This document shows positions 1-5,079 of a DNA stretch of 5,079 nt, one piece after another. Numbering within the stretch: position 1 is the first letter of the stretch; every line of letters begins with the position of its first letter. The translations under genes and the position numbers were made by a program. Source of the stretch: Candidatus Avelusimicrobium ruminicola (GTDB lineage Bacteria; Elusimicrobiota; Elusimicrobia; Elusimicrobiales; Elusimicrobiaceae). The notes beneath the pieces were generated by a model. The model ran no database searches and had not been told where the DNA came from. It was given only the letters and a program-made list of their open reading frames with translations. Location: NCBI GenBank assembly GCA_900319885.1, contig ONQH01000085.1, positions 1 to 5,079 on the forward strand, given 5' to 3'.

Positions 1-111
1 GGGGGCTTTAGGTTTTTTGATTTTGCGCGATTTAATAGCATAAACAGGGGGAACGCTCATCATTAAAGCCAATATGATTGTAAGCAGTTTTACAGGGGCA
101 ATTGATTTCAT
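1..111 (-). CDS. N-terminal fragment of a secreted or periplasmic protein of unknown function
   Basis: Reading leftward from an ATG at 111-109, 37 codons stay open to the window edge, so the 3' part of the gene is missing. The peptide starts MKSIAPVKLL, continues with a hydrophobic stretch (about residues 9-20), and has a Val-Tyr-Ala at residues 23-25 that fits a signal peptidase I site. After it the chain is strongly basic (KSRKIKKPK). A Shine-Dalgarno AAAGGAG lies 7 nt upstream of the ATG (plus-strand 119-125), which makes this start convincing although the ORF is short. The gene follows the ppdK terminator on the same strand, so it is probably its own transcription unit. A TTTACA (complement of 153-158) could be a -35 box but no good -10 follows, so I do not call a promoter. 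Mature function cannot be told from 12 residues. Confidence 0.72.
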   Translation of the reverse strand, partial: MKSIAPVKLLTIILALMMSVPPVYAIKSRKIKKPKAP

Positions 112-118
112 AATTATT

Positions 119-125
119 CTCCTTT
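119..125 (-). promoter_or_regulatory. Ribosome binding site of the secreted-protein gene
   Basis: On the minus strand this reads AAAGGAG, ending 7 nt before the ATG at 111. It is the main evidence that the short left-edge ORF is a real gene start. Confidence 0.7.
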
Positions 126-210
126 GATATATGCTATTAAATATTCAAAATCTGTAAATAGGGCCAAAAGACCCATTTTTTATGGAAAAAAGGCCTATGT
201 AGGATGCCTC

Positions 211-244
211 AAAATAAACAGGCCCCTCGCGGGGAGGGACCTGT
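211..244 (-). terminator. Rho-independent terminator of ppdK
   Basis: In the leftward transcript the arms at 244-235 and 227-218 form a 10-bp stem (ACAGGTCCCT with AGGGGCCTGT) around a 7-nt loop, with one G-U pair at 239/223. It is followed directly by TTATTTT (217-211). On the plus strand the wobble becomes a C-A mismatch and there is no T-tract after the stem, so the orientation is leftward. It lies about 50 nt after the ppdK stop. A second imperfect hairpin between the stop and this stem (arms 287-291 and 258-262, with an inner stem at 277-283 and 266-272) lacks a U-tract and may protect the 3' end or add to termination. Confidence 0.8.
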
Positions 245-292
245 AAAGTTTTACATTTGCTTATGGCGCGGGAAAGCCCGTGCGGCAAGCAC

Positions 293-3121
293 TTATTTGC
301 GTTTCTTTTTGGCCAAGACGTCTTTAGCGGCGGCTTGTGCAGCGGCTAAGCGGGCTATCGGCACACGGAACGCAGAGCAGGACACATACGTGAACCCTTC
401 GCGGTGGCAGAATTCCACGCTTTCCGGGTCACCGCCGTGTTCACCGCAGATACCAATCTTGAGGCCGGGTTTTACTTCACGGCTTTCAATCACAGCGTGT
501 TGAATTAAGCGGCCCACCCCGTGTTGGTCCAAGGTTTGGAACGGATCGTGTTCCAAAATACCTTGTTTGAGGTATTCCGGGAGGAACGAGCCAATGTCGT
601 CACGGGAGAACCCGAAGGTCATCTGCGTTAAGTCGTTCGTACCAAAAGAGAAGAAGTCCGCTTCCGTGGCCATATCGGCGGCCAATACGGCGGCACGCGG
701 GATTTCAATCATTGTGCCCACGGAGAATTTAAGCTTTTTCACTTTGGTTTTGGCAACTACTTCGTCATAAGCGGCGCGGATGAGCGCTTTTTGGGTGACG
801 ATTTCGTTCTTATCGCAGGTGAGCGGGATCATTACTTCCGGCTCGGCCTTAATGCCTTCTTTAATTAGTTCGGCCGCGGCTTCAAAAATAGCACGCGCTT
901 GCATTTTGGTAATTTCCGGATACGTGACACCCAAGCGGATACCGCGGTGACCCATCATCGGGTTAACTTCGTGCAGGCCGGCGGCACGTTCACGGAAGGT
1001 TTCCATGGAAATATGCAAGGCTTCAGCCAAGTCGCGTTGTTTTTCGGGCAAGGCAGGCACGAATTCGTGCAGCGGCGGGTCCATCAAACGCACGGTGACG
1101 CCATAACCGGACATGGCTTTCATCGTGGCTTTGATTTCCTTCTTCATATGCGGGAAGAGTTCATCCACCGCGGCTTTGCGTTCAAATTCGTTACCGGCCA
1201 AAATCATTTTACGCAAAATGAACAACGGCGTTTCGGAATGTTGCCCATAGAACATGTGTTCAATGCGGAACAACCCAATGCCTTCGGCTCCAAATTTGCG
1301 GGCTTTAATGGCGTCGGCTTCGGTATCGGCATTGGCACGTACTTTGAGTACACGCACTTTGTCGCACAGGGCGAGGAAGTTGGTCAAGTTCTTGTTGCCT
1401 TCACCGGCGCCTAACATTTTAAGCGCGCCTTCATATACATAGCCTTTGGTACCGTTTAAGGTTAAAGCATCGCCTTCTTTGAAGGTTTTGCCACCCATTT
1501 TGACGGTTTTCTTGTTGAGGTCAATTTCTAGTTCGCCGCAACCTACAATGCAGCATTTGCCCCAACCGCGGGCCACTAACGCCGCGTGAGAGGTCATACC
1601 GCCGCGTTGCGTTAAAATACCCGCCGCAGCGCGCATCCCTTCAATGTCTTCGGGGTTGGTTTCTTCGCGCACTAAGATAGCGGGGATATTTTTGGCTTGC
1701 AACGCAATAGCGTCTTCGGAATTAAATACAATTTTACCACACGCACCACCGGGGCCGGCAGGCAACCCTTGGGCGATGGCTTTGGCACCTTTTTCAGCGG
1801 CCGGATCAATGGCGGGCAATAAGAGTTCACCTAATTGAGCGGGCGTTACACGCAAGACGGCTTCTTCTTTGGTAATGAGTTTTTCTTTTACCATGTCTAA
1901 GGCCATTTGCACCGCGGCAATCCCGTTGCGTTTGCCGACGCGGCATTGCAACATCCACAAGCGTTCATGCTCAATGGTAAATTCAATATCAAGCATATCG
2001 TGGAAGTGTTTTTCCAATTTCTTTTGAATAGCGTCTAATTCTTTGTATACCTTGGGCATTACTTTTTCCAAGGTGGGCAAGTGTTTGGAATGGGCATTGG
2101 TAGACCATTTGTTCATCGGGGAGGGGGTGCGGATACCGGCTACGACGTCTTCACCCTGTGCGTTAATTAAGTATTCGCCGTAGAAGTGAGAGTCCCCATT
2201 ACCCGGGTTGCGGGTAAAGGCCACACCGGTAGCACTGGTTTCACCCATGTTACCAAATACCATGGTCTGTACGTTTACGGCAGTACCCCAATCGTTGGGG
2301 ATGTTTTCAATGGCGCGGTAGGCAATAGCGCGTTTACCGTTCCAAGAGGCAAATACTGCCCCGATAGCGCCCCAAAGTTGTTCCACCGGGTTGTCCGGGA
2401 ATTCTTTACCGAGTACCTTTTTGACGGTTTTCTTAAATTCTACACAGAGTTTTTGGAGTTCTTCAGCCGGGATTTGCGTATCGTCAGTTACTTTCAGTTC
2501 GGCTTTTTTGGCGGACATCATGCCGTCTAAAATTTTGCGGATGCCTTCACCGTCTTTGGGTTCAATACCGGCGGCTTTTTCCATTACTACGTCGGAATAC
2601 ATCATAATAAGGCGGCGGTAAGCGTCAAATACAAAGCGCGGATTATTGGTTTTGGCAATCATGCCGGGAATCGTTTTTTCCGTAAGACCAATGTTCAAAA
2701 TCGTTTCCATCATACCCGGCATGGAGGCACGGGCCCCGGAGCGAACAGATACCAAGAGCGGGTTGGTAGCAGAGCCAAATTCCTTCTTGGTTTCTTTTTC
2801 TACTTTTTTGAGGTTGGCTTCTACGTCTGCTTTTAAGGTTTTAGGATAGGTTTTTTTGTTGTTCCAATAGTAGGTACATACTTCGGTGGTAATGGTAAAA
2901 CCGGGAGGCACGGGCAGTTTAAGTTGGCCGGACATTTCAGCCAAGTTGGCCCCTTTACCACCCAAGAGTTCCTTCATTTTGCCATTTCCTTCGGCTTTAC
3001 CGGCCCCAAAGGAATAAACATATTTCGTGTTTTTAACTTTTTTAGAAACGGGTTTTTTTACAGCAGATTTCTTCGTAGCCGCTTTTTTGGTTGCGGCTTT
3101 CTTTACGGTTTTTTTAACCAT
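293..3121 (-). CDS. ppdK: Pyruvate, phosphate dikinase
   Basis: The 942-aa product catalyses the reversible conversion of pyruvate + ATP + Pi into PEP + AMP + PPi in the cytoplasm; in anaerobes it often works toward pyruvate and ATP. From about residue 34 it matches the family end to end. The nucleotide-binding domain (about 34-390) contains LLGGKGANLAEM (52-63) and VSVRSGARASMPGMM (124-138). The swivelling phosphohistidine domain (about 450-545) has GGMTSHAA with catalytic His512 and the neighbouring Thr510. The C-terminal PEP/pyruvate barrel (about 575-930) has VRLMDPPLHEF (Arg678), GTMIEIPRA (Glu806), FGTNDLTQ (Asn829) and ICGEHGG with catalytic Cys892. Bacterial relatives are near 875 aa. 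The excess comes mainly from a lysine-rich tail at residues 1-33, about 12 extra residues near 337-350, and a basic C-terminus (AKKKRK). The start at 3121 is chosen because AGGGAG lies 6 nt upstream and no ATG, GTG or TTG occurs between it and the conserved KYVYSF at 33-38. An upstream in-frame ATG at 3166 lacks a Shine-Dalgarno and runs through the leader repeats. Confidence 0.97.
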   Translation of the reverse strand: MVKKTVKKAATKKAATKKSAVKKPVSKKVKNTKYVYSFGAGKAEGNGKMKELLGGKGANLAEMSGQLKLPVPPGFTITTEVCTYYWNNKKTYPKTLKADVEANLKKVEKETKKEFGSATNPLLVSVRSGARASMPGMMETILNIGLTEKTIPGMIAKTNNPRFVFDAYRRLIMMYSDVVMEKAAGIEPKDGEGIRKILDGMMSAKKAELKVTDDTQIPAEELQKLCVEFKKTVKKVLGKEFPDNPVEQLWGAIGAVFASWNGKRAIAYRAIENIPNDWGTAVNVQTMVFGNMGETSATGVAFTRNPGNGDSHFYGEYLINAQGEDVVAGIRTPSPMNKWSTNAHSKHLPTLEKVMPKVYKELDAIQKKLEKHFHDMLDIEFTIEHERLWMLQCRVGKRNGIAAVQMALDMVKEKLITKEEAVLRVTPAQLGELLLPAIDPAAEKGAKAIAQGLPAGPGGACGKIVFNSEDAIALQAKNIPAILVREETNPEDIEGMRAAAGILTQRGGMTSHAALVARGWGKCCIVGCGELEIDLNKKTVKMGGKTFKEGDALTLNGTKGYVYEGALKMLGAGEGNKNLTNFLALCDKVRVLKVRANADTEADAIKARKFGAEGIGLFRIEHMFYGQHSETPLFILRKMILAGNEFERKAAVDELFPHMKKEIKATMKAMSGYGVTVRLMDPPLHEFVPALPEKQRDLAEALHISMETFRERAAGLHEVNPMMGHRGIRLGVTYPEITKMQARAIFEAAAELIKEGIKAEPEVMIPLTCDKNEIVTQKALIRAAYDEVVAKTKVKKLKFSVGTMIEIPRAAVLAADMATEADFFSFGTNDLTQMTFGFSRDDIGSFLPEYLKQGILEHDPFQTLDQHGVGRLIQHAVIESREVKPGLKIGICGEHGGDPESVEFCHREGFTYVSCSAFRVPIARLAAAQAAAKDVLAKKKRK

Positions 3122-3127
3122 GGTTTT

Positions 3128-3133
3128 CTCCCT
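3128..3133 (-). promoter_or_regulatory. Ribosome binding site that fixes the ppdK start
   Basis: The minus strand reads AGGGAG, 6 nt before the ATG at 3121-3119. It supports the 942-aa protein over a version 15 residues longer that would start at 3166. Confidence 0.75.
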
Positions 3134-3148
3134 AATAATTAAGTTAAC

Positions 3149-3168
3149 GCGCACGTATGAGCGCACGT
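3149..3168. repeat. 8-bp direct repeat in the ppdK leader
   Basis: GCGCACGT occurs exactly at 3149-3156 and again at 3161-3168, separated by ATGA, giving a 12-bp period. It sits just downstream of the proposed ppdK -10 box, so it would fall in the first part of the transcript. It could be a pair of operator half-sites on one helix face, or chance. The repeat itself is certain; a function is not. Confidence 0.5.
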
Positions 3169-3182
3169 GAATATTCCTGTAT

Positions 3183-3212
3183 ATTGTAGTATATTTGGGG
3201 CGAAAAGAGCAA
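3183..3212 (-). promoter_or_regulatory. Putative sigma70-type promoter of ppdK
   Basis: Reading leftward, TTGCTC (complement of 3207-3212) and TACAAT (complement of 3183-3188) are separated by 18 nt. The -10 matches five of six consensus bases, the -35 only three of six. Transcription would begin near 3176, giving a leader of about 55 nt before the ppdK ATG. The site lies wholly in the 96-bp gap between hydE and ppdK, and no terminator hairpin is seen after hydE, so ppdK may be read both from here and by read-through. Confidence 0.45.
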
Positions 3213-3217
3213 TTTTT

Positions 3218-4255
3218 TTACTTGCCTTTTAGATAATCCCCATGGAAGCCCTTACTCGGGGAAACGAATCGGCCGATAGATTCTATCTTGTGTTGGATGC
3301 ACCCGCGGCACTGGGCCGCAGAATCACCCGTACAAATTTTGCCGGGATACAGTTCGTATTTCTTACGGTAGTCGCCTTCGGTTACGTTGGGCATGACTAC
3401 ATTGGCCCCGCATTGTAAGGCCATCATACGCCCTTGCGGGTGGAGTGTTTCCATAGCGGTCGTAGCCGGGATGTTAATGTCCGGCAGTAACAGGCGCATA
3501 ATCGCCATCATTTTTAACGAAAGGTCAAAATGCCCGTCTGCTTTTTCGTGGGCCAGCGGAGTTTGTGGGTGGGGGATAAACGGACCAATGCCCGCCATAT
3601 CTACGGGAAACTCTTTGAAAAATAATAAATCGGCGGCCAGGTCTTGCAGCGTTTGCCCGGGTAAACCCACTAAAGAGCCACTACCTACTTCATAACCTAA
3701 TTCCTTGAGATCTTGCAAACAACGCACGCGGTTGTGCCAACTCATAGCGGGATCTAATTTTTCGTACAAGGCCTGATTGGTTGTTTCAATACGCAGCAAA
3801 TACCGGTCAGCACCCGCTTGGCGATAAGCGGCATATTCTTCGCGCGTTTTTTCGCCGATACTCAGCGTGATGGCTACATCCAGTTTTTTGATTTCTTGAA
3901 TAATGTGGCACATTTTATCTGTATCAAACCACAGATCTTCGCCACTTTGTAAGACCAGTGTCTTGTAGCCATACGCTACCGCTTTGTGCGCCATCTCTAT
4001 TATTTGCTCAGGCAACAAACGATAGCGTTGGGCCTGCAAGTTAGAACGGCGTAACCCGCAATAGAAACAATCATTTTTGCAATAACTTGAAAATTCAATT
4101 AAACCCCGCAAATACACCCCGTCCCCTACGTTTTTTTGGCGTACCGCATCCGCGGCATCAAACAAAGGTTGAGGTCGGGGGTGCGCCAATAATTGGACGA
4201 TTTCTTCAGTTGTTAGTTGATGGGTTTGTTGCGCTTTTTCAAGCAAGGTTTTCAT
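3218..4255 (-). CDS. hydE: [FeFe]-hydrogenase maturation radical SAM protein HydE
   Basis: The 345-aa product belongs to the radical SAM enzymes that help build the dithiolate-bridged di-iron subcluster of [FeFe]-hydrogenase, together with HydF and HydG. The [4Fe-4S]/SAM motif CxxxCxxC is at Cys59, Cys63 and Cys66, inside EFSSYCKNDCFYCGLRR. Other landmarks follow the order seen in Thermotoga maritima HydE: VLQSGED (101-107), TLSIGE (130-135), RYLLRIET (151-158), GSLVGLPGQT (193-202), GIGPFIPHP (222-230), NIPATTAME (261-269) and GANVVMPN (283-290). Cys308, Cys316 and Cys319 match the spacing of the accessory second cluster. Length also matches (about 348 aa). PylB and biotin synthase share the fold but not these motifs. 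I chose the ATG at 4255, which aligns with the family N-terminus; a TTG at 4273 would add six residues. Neither start has a clear Shine-Dalgarno. The gene ends 96 bp before ppdK on the same strand and is divergent from the membrane-protein gene. Confidence 0.95.
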   Translation of the reverse strand: MKTLLEKAQQTHQLTTEEIVQLLAHPRPQPLFDAADAVRQKNVGDGVYLRGLIEFSSYCKNDCFYCGLRRSNLQAQRYRLLPEQIIEMAHKAVAYGYKTLVLQSGEDLWFDTDKMCHIIQEIKKLDVAITLSIGEKTREEYAAYRQAGADRYLLRIETTNQALYEKLDPAMSWHNRVRCLQDLKELGYEVGSGSLVGLPGQTLQDLAADLLFFKEFPVDMAGIGPFIPHPQTPLAHEKADGHFDLSLKMMAIMRLLLPDINIPATTAMETLHPQGRMMALQCGANVVMPNVTEGDYRKKYELYPGKICTGDSAAQCRGCIQHKIESIGRFVSPSKGFHGDYLKGK

Positions 4256-4277
4256 AATACTGTAGTGTAGCAAATTT

Positions 4278-4286
4278 TGTTATAAT
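4278..4286 (+). promoter_or_regulatory. Extended -10 promoter of the DUF805-like gene, probably giving a leaderless mRNA
   Basis: The sequence TGTTATAAT is a perfect extended -10 element (TGn plus TATAAT at 4281-4286). The expected start of transcription, about 7 nt after the hexamer, falls on or next to the ATG at 4292. No Shine-Dalgarno could fit. No good -35 is seen at the usual distance, which extended -10 promoters can tolerate. Confidence 0.6.
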
Positions 4287-4287
4287 A
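4282..4287 (-). promoter_or_regulatory. Possible -10 box of hydE
   Basis: On the minus strand these bases read TATTAT, five of six matching the consensus, and overlap the -10 of the divergent gene. Transcription would start near 4275, about 20 nt before the hydE ATG. No convincing -35 is visible, so this is a weak call resting on position. Confidence 0.35.
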
Positions 4288-4291
4288 AAGT

Positions 4292-4939
4292 ATGGATAAA
4301 TTTGTGGAATTTTGTCAGGAAACTTCCCAATGTATGCAAAACCCGCAGCAAGATTCGGCCGGGTGGCTTTTGTGGATTATATGGATTGGGGGGCTGTTGT
4401 TAGTTATCGGCGGATTTATCGGCAGTGTACAGGCCCGCAAATTTTTGCTCAATGTGCTTCGTAATCCTAGCGAATATCGGGGCCGGATGGGCAAAGAAGA
4501 ATTTTTGTTAGTCTATTATCCGCTGCAAATATTGCGTTGCACCACTATTTTAGCCATCATTTTAACGACGGCTATACTAAGCCATAGCCGCTGGGTGTAT
4601 CTTCCGCTGGTGTTGGGGACCTGTTTGTTGCTCTGGGCGAGCGTTGCCCTGTATTGTGCCATTATTAGACGTGGGCATGATTTTGGATTTAAGGCTAAAG
4701 AATCTATCAAGGCCTATGTCTTTAGTGCCCCGTTTCTTATATTTTTAAATAGACGAAATGATTTTGCGGCCGACCAACTGCATACGTGGTCGGTTCTACG
4801 TAGTCAAAAAGGCTCCCCTTTTGCTAACCTATACGGTTCGGCTCCTGCCGAAAATAATTACCTGCTGGCTGGCCGCATGGAAGAAACACGCTTCCCCTCG
4901 GTATGGGATGAGGCCGACTGGAACCAAACTAAAAAATAG
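4292..4939 (+). CDS. Multi-pass inner-membrane protein, divergent DUF805-like
   Basis: The 215-aa product is a membrane protein of unknown function. Hydrophobic segments lie at about residues 24-46, 71-97, 101-125 and a shorter one at 139-152. Two motifs suggest the DUF805 family: YRGRMGKEEF (62-71), like the GR-x-x-R-x-E-F motif before a membrane helix, and RRGHDFG (126-132), like the family's RRxHDxG. The usual serine-glycine-tryptophan after that motif is missing. DUF805 proteins are commonly shorter (roughly 110-150 aa); this one adds an N-terminal helix and a soluble, acidic and aromatic tail of about 60 residues (154-215, ending near WDEADWNQTKK). The N-terminal 23 residues are polar, with Cys8 and Cys14, and do not look like a cleavable signal. 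The start is the first ATG after a perfect -10 box. It is transcribed away from hydE, 36 bp between ATGs. The family match is from motif memory only. Confidence 0.85.
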   Translation: MDKFVEFCQETSQCMQNPQQDSAGWLLWIIWIGGLLLVIGGFIGSVQARKFLLNVLRNPSEYRGRMGKEEFLLVYYPLQILRCTTILAIILTTAILSHSRWVYLPLVLGTCLLLWASVALYCAIIRRGHDFGFKAKESIKAYVFSAPFLIFLNRRNDFAADQLHTWSVLRSQKGSPFANLYGSAPAENNYLLAGRMEETRFPSVWDEADWNQTKK

Positions 4940-4952
4940 GTCCTAGGACCTA
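4937..4952. repeat. 16-bp perfect palindrome overlapping the stop codon of the DUF805-like gene
   Basis: TAGGTCCTAGGACCTA equals its own reverse complement and begins with the TAG stop codon. In RNA it can fold as a 6-bp stem with a CUAG loop, followed by AATTTC, which is too poor in U for a good terminator on its own. It could be a 3'-end structure or a site for a dimeric protein. Confidence 0.5.
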
Positions 4953-4961
4953 ATTTCACCT

Positions 4962-5003
4962 GGGTCTAAATGCTAATTTTTTAGGCATAATGACCCTGTT
5001 TTT
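4962..5003 (+). terminator. Probable intrinsic terminator after the DUF805-like gene
   Basis: GGGTC (4962-4966) pairs with GACCC (4992-4996). Inside, after a 3x3 internal loop, ATGCTAA (4970-4976) pairs with TTAGGCAT (4981-4988) apart from one bulged G, around a TTTT loop. The stem is followed by TGTTTTT (4997-5003). It starts 23 nt after the stop codon. The internal loop makes it weaker than the ppdK terminator. The inner right arm could instead pair with GCCTAAAA at 5008-5015. Confidence 0.55.
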
Positions 5004-5019
5004 AACCGCCTAAAACCTG

Positions 5020-5025
5020 TATGAT
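5020..5025 (+). promoter_or_regulatory. Possible -10 box for the right-edge gene
   Basis: TATGAT matches five of six consensus bases and lies 38 nt before the right-edge ATG, just beyond the terminator-like hairpin. No recognisable -35 is present at 15-18 nt. A rival CATAAT at 4986-4991 sits inside the hairpin. Confidence 0.3.
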
Positions 5026-5049
5026 AAAAGTGTAAGGATGATACTAAAC

Positions 5050-5056
5050 AGGAGGT
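5050..5056 (+). promoter_or_regulatory. Strong ribosome binding site of the right-edge gene
   Basis: AGGAGGT is a near-perfect complement of the 16S rRNA 3' end and lies 7 nt before the ATG at 5064. It selects that ATG over an in-frame-open ATG at 5038, which has no properly spaced Shine-Dalgarno. The match suggests a well-translated gene. Confidence 0.75.
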
Positions 5057-5063
5057 GGCCGTT

Positions 5064-5079
5064 ATGTCAGAAACTTTTA
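5064..5079 (+). CDS. First five codons of an unidentified gene
   Basis: Only ATG TCA GAA ACT TTT (Met-Ser-Glu-Thr-Phe) plus one base lies inside the window, so no product can be named. The start is supported by the AGGAGGT ribosome binding site and by its position after a terminator-like hairpin and a possible -10 box. It runs in the same direction as the DUF805-like gene, 124 bp after its stop. Confidence 0.65.

Noticed and set aside
204..503. 99-codon plus-strand open frame starting near the ppdK terminator
   Set aside because: It runs through the terminator stem and the antisense of the PPDK C-terminus, including the catalytic Cys segment, and has no ribosome binding site.
899..1414. 171-codon open frame on the plus strand inside ppdK
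   Set aside because: It is antisense to the conserved phosphohistidine and barrel domains of PPDK, its translation shows no recognisable domain, and no Shine-Dalgarno precedes it. It is a by-product of codon bias on the coding strand.
3122..3166. PPDK start at the upstream ATG (3166), adding 15 residues
   Set aside because: The extra residues come from the direct-repeat leader, there is no Shine-Dalgarno before 3166, and the ATG at 3121 has AGGGAG at good spacing.
4256..4273. HydE start at the TTG (4273)
   Set aside because: It would add six residues not matched in the family, lacks a Shine-Dalgarno, and lies almost at the proposed transcription start. The ATG at 4255 aligns with the known N-terminus.
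4516..4946. Open frames overlapping the DUF805-like gene (minus 4516-4710; plus 4758-4946)
   Set aside because: Both lack ribosome binding sites and protein-like composition, and overlap a membrane protein with clear helices and family-like motifs.
5016..5052. CCTGT (5016-5020) pairing with ACAGG (5048-5052) to hide the ribosome binding site
   Set aside because: The stem is only 5 bp with a 27-nt loop, and the left arm overlaps the possible -10 box, so it would not be in a transcript that starts there.
5038..5066. Alternative start ATG at 5038 for the right-edge gene
   Set aside because: It is open in its frame to the window end, but the purine-rich AAGG directly abuts it with no spacing, and translation would run through the strong AGGAGGT that serves the ATG at 5064.

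Overview
The window carries two complete metabolic genes on the minus strand, one complete membrane-protein gene on the plus strand, and a fragment of a gene at each end. The sequence suggests a strictly anaerobic, fermentative bacterium. It has a close relative of HydE, the radical-SAM maturase of [FeFe]-hydrogenase, next to a pyruvate, phosphate dikinase, an enzyme typical of PPi-linked glycolysis or pyruvate metabolism in anaerobes. Base composition is moderate and three of the five starts have good Shine-Dalgarno sequences. A host-associated or gut anaerobe such as an Elusimicrobiota member would fit, but this is a weak inference and no marker in the window fixes the phylum.

Layout from left to right: (1) 1-111, minus strand, the first 37 codons of a secreted protein with a clear signal peptide, running off the left edge. 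(2) 211-244, an intrinsic terminator pointing left that ends the ppdK transcript. (3) 293-3121, minus, ppdK (942 aa) with an unusual lysine-rich N-terminal tail; its leader (3122-3217) holds a putative sigma70-type promoter and an 8-bp direct repeat. (4) 3218-4255, minus, hydE (345 aa), upstream of ppdK on the same strand and possibly partly co-transcribed with it. (5) 4256-4291, a very compact divergent promoter region. (6) 4292-4939, plus, a 215-aa multi-pass membrane protein resembling a divergent DUF805 protein, which appears to lack a leader. (7) 4937-5003, a palindrome and a terminator-like hairpin. (8) 5064 to the right edge, plus, the first five codons of a gene with a near-perfect Shine-Dalgarno.

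Functionally, HydE (with HydF and HydG, not present here) builds the H-cluster for H2-producing hydrogenase, and PPDK interconverts PEP and pyruvate with AMP/PPi and ATP/Pi. Both belong to the pyruvate/H2 end of fermentation, but nothing here shows a direct functional link. I found no RNA gene, CRISPR array, insertion sequence or clearly new multi-gene system. The most unusual points are the histone-H1-like tail on PPDK, the compact leaderless divergent promoter, and the inverted repeats near the right end that could form alternative hairpins.
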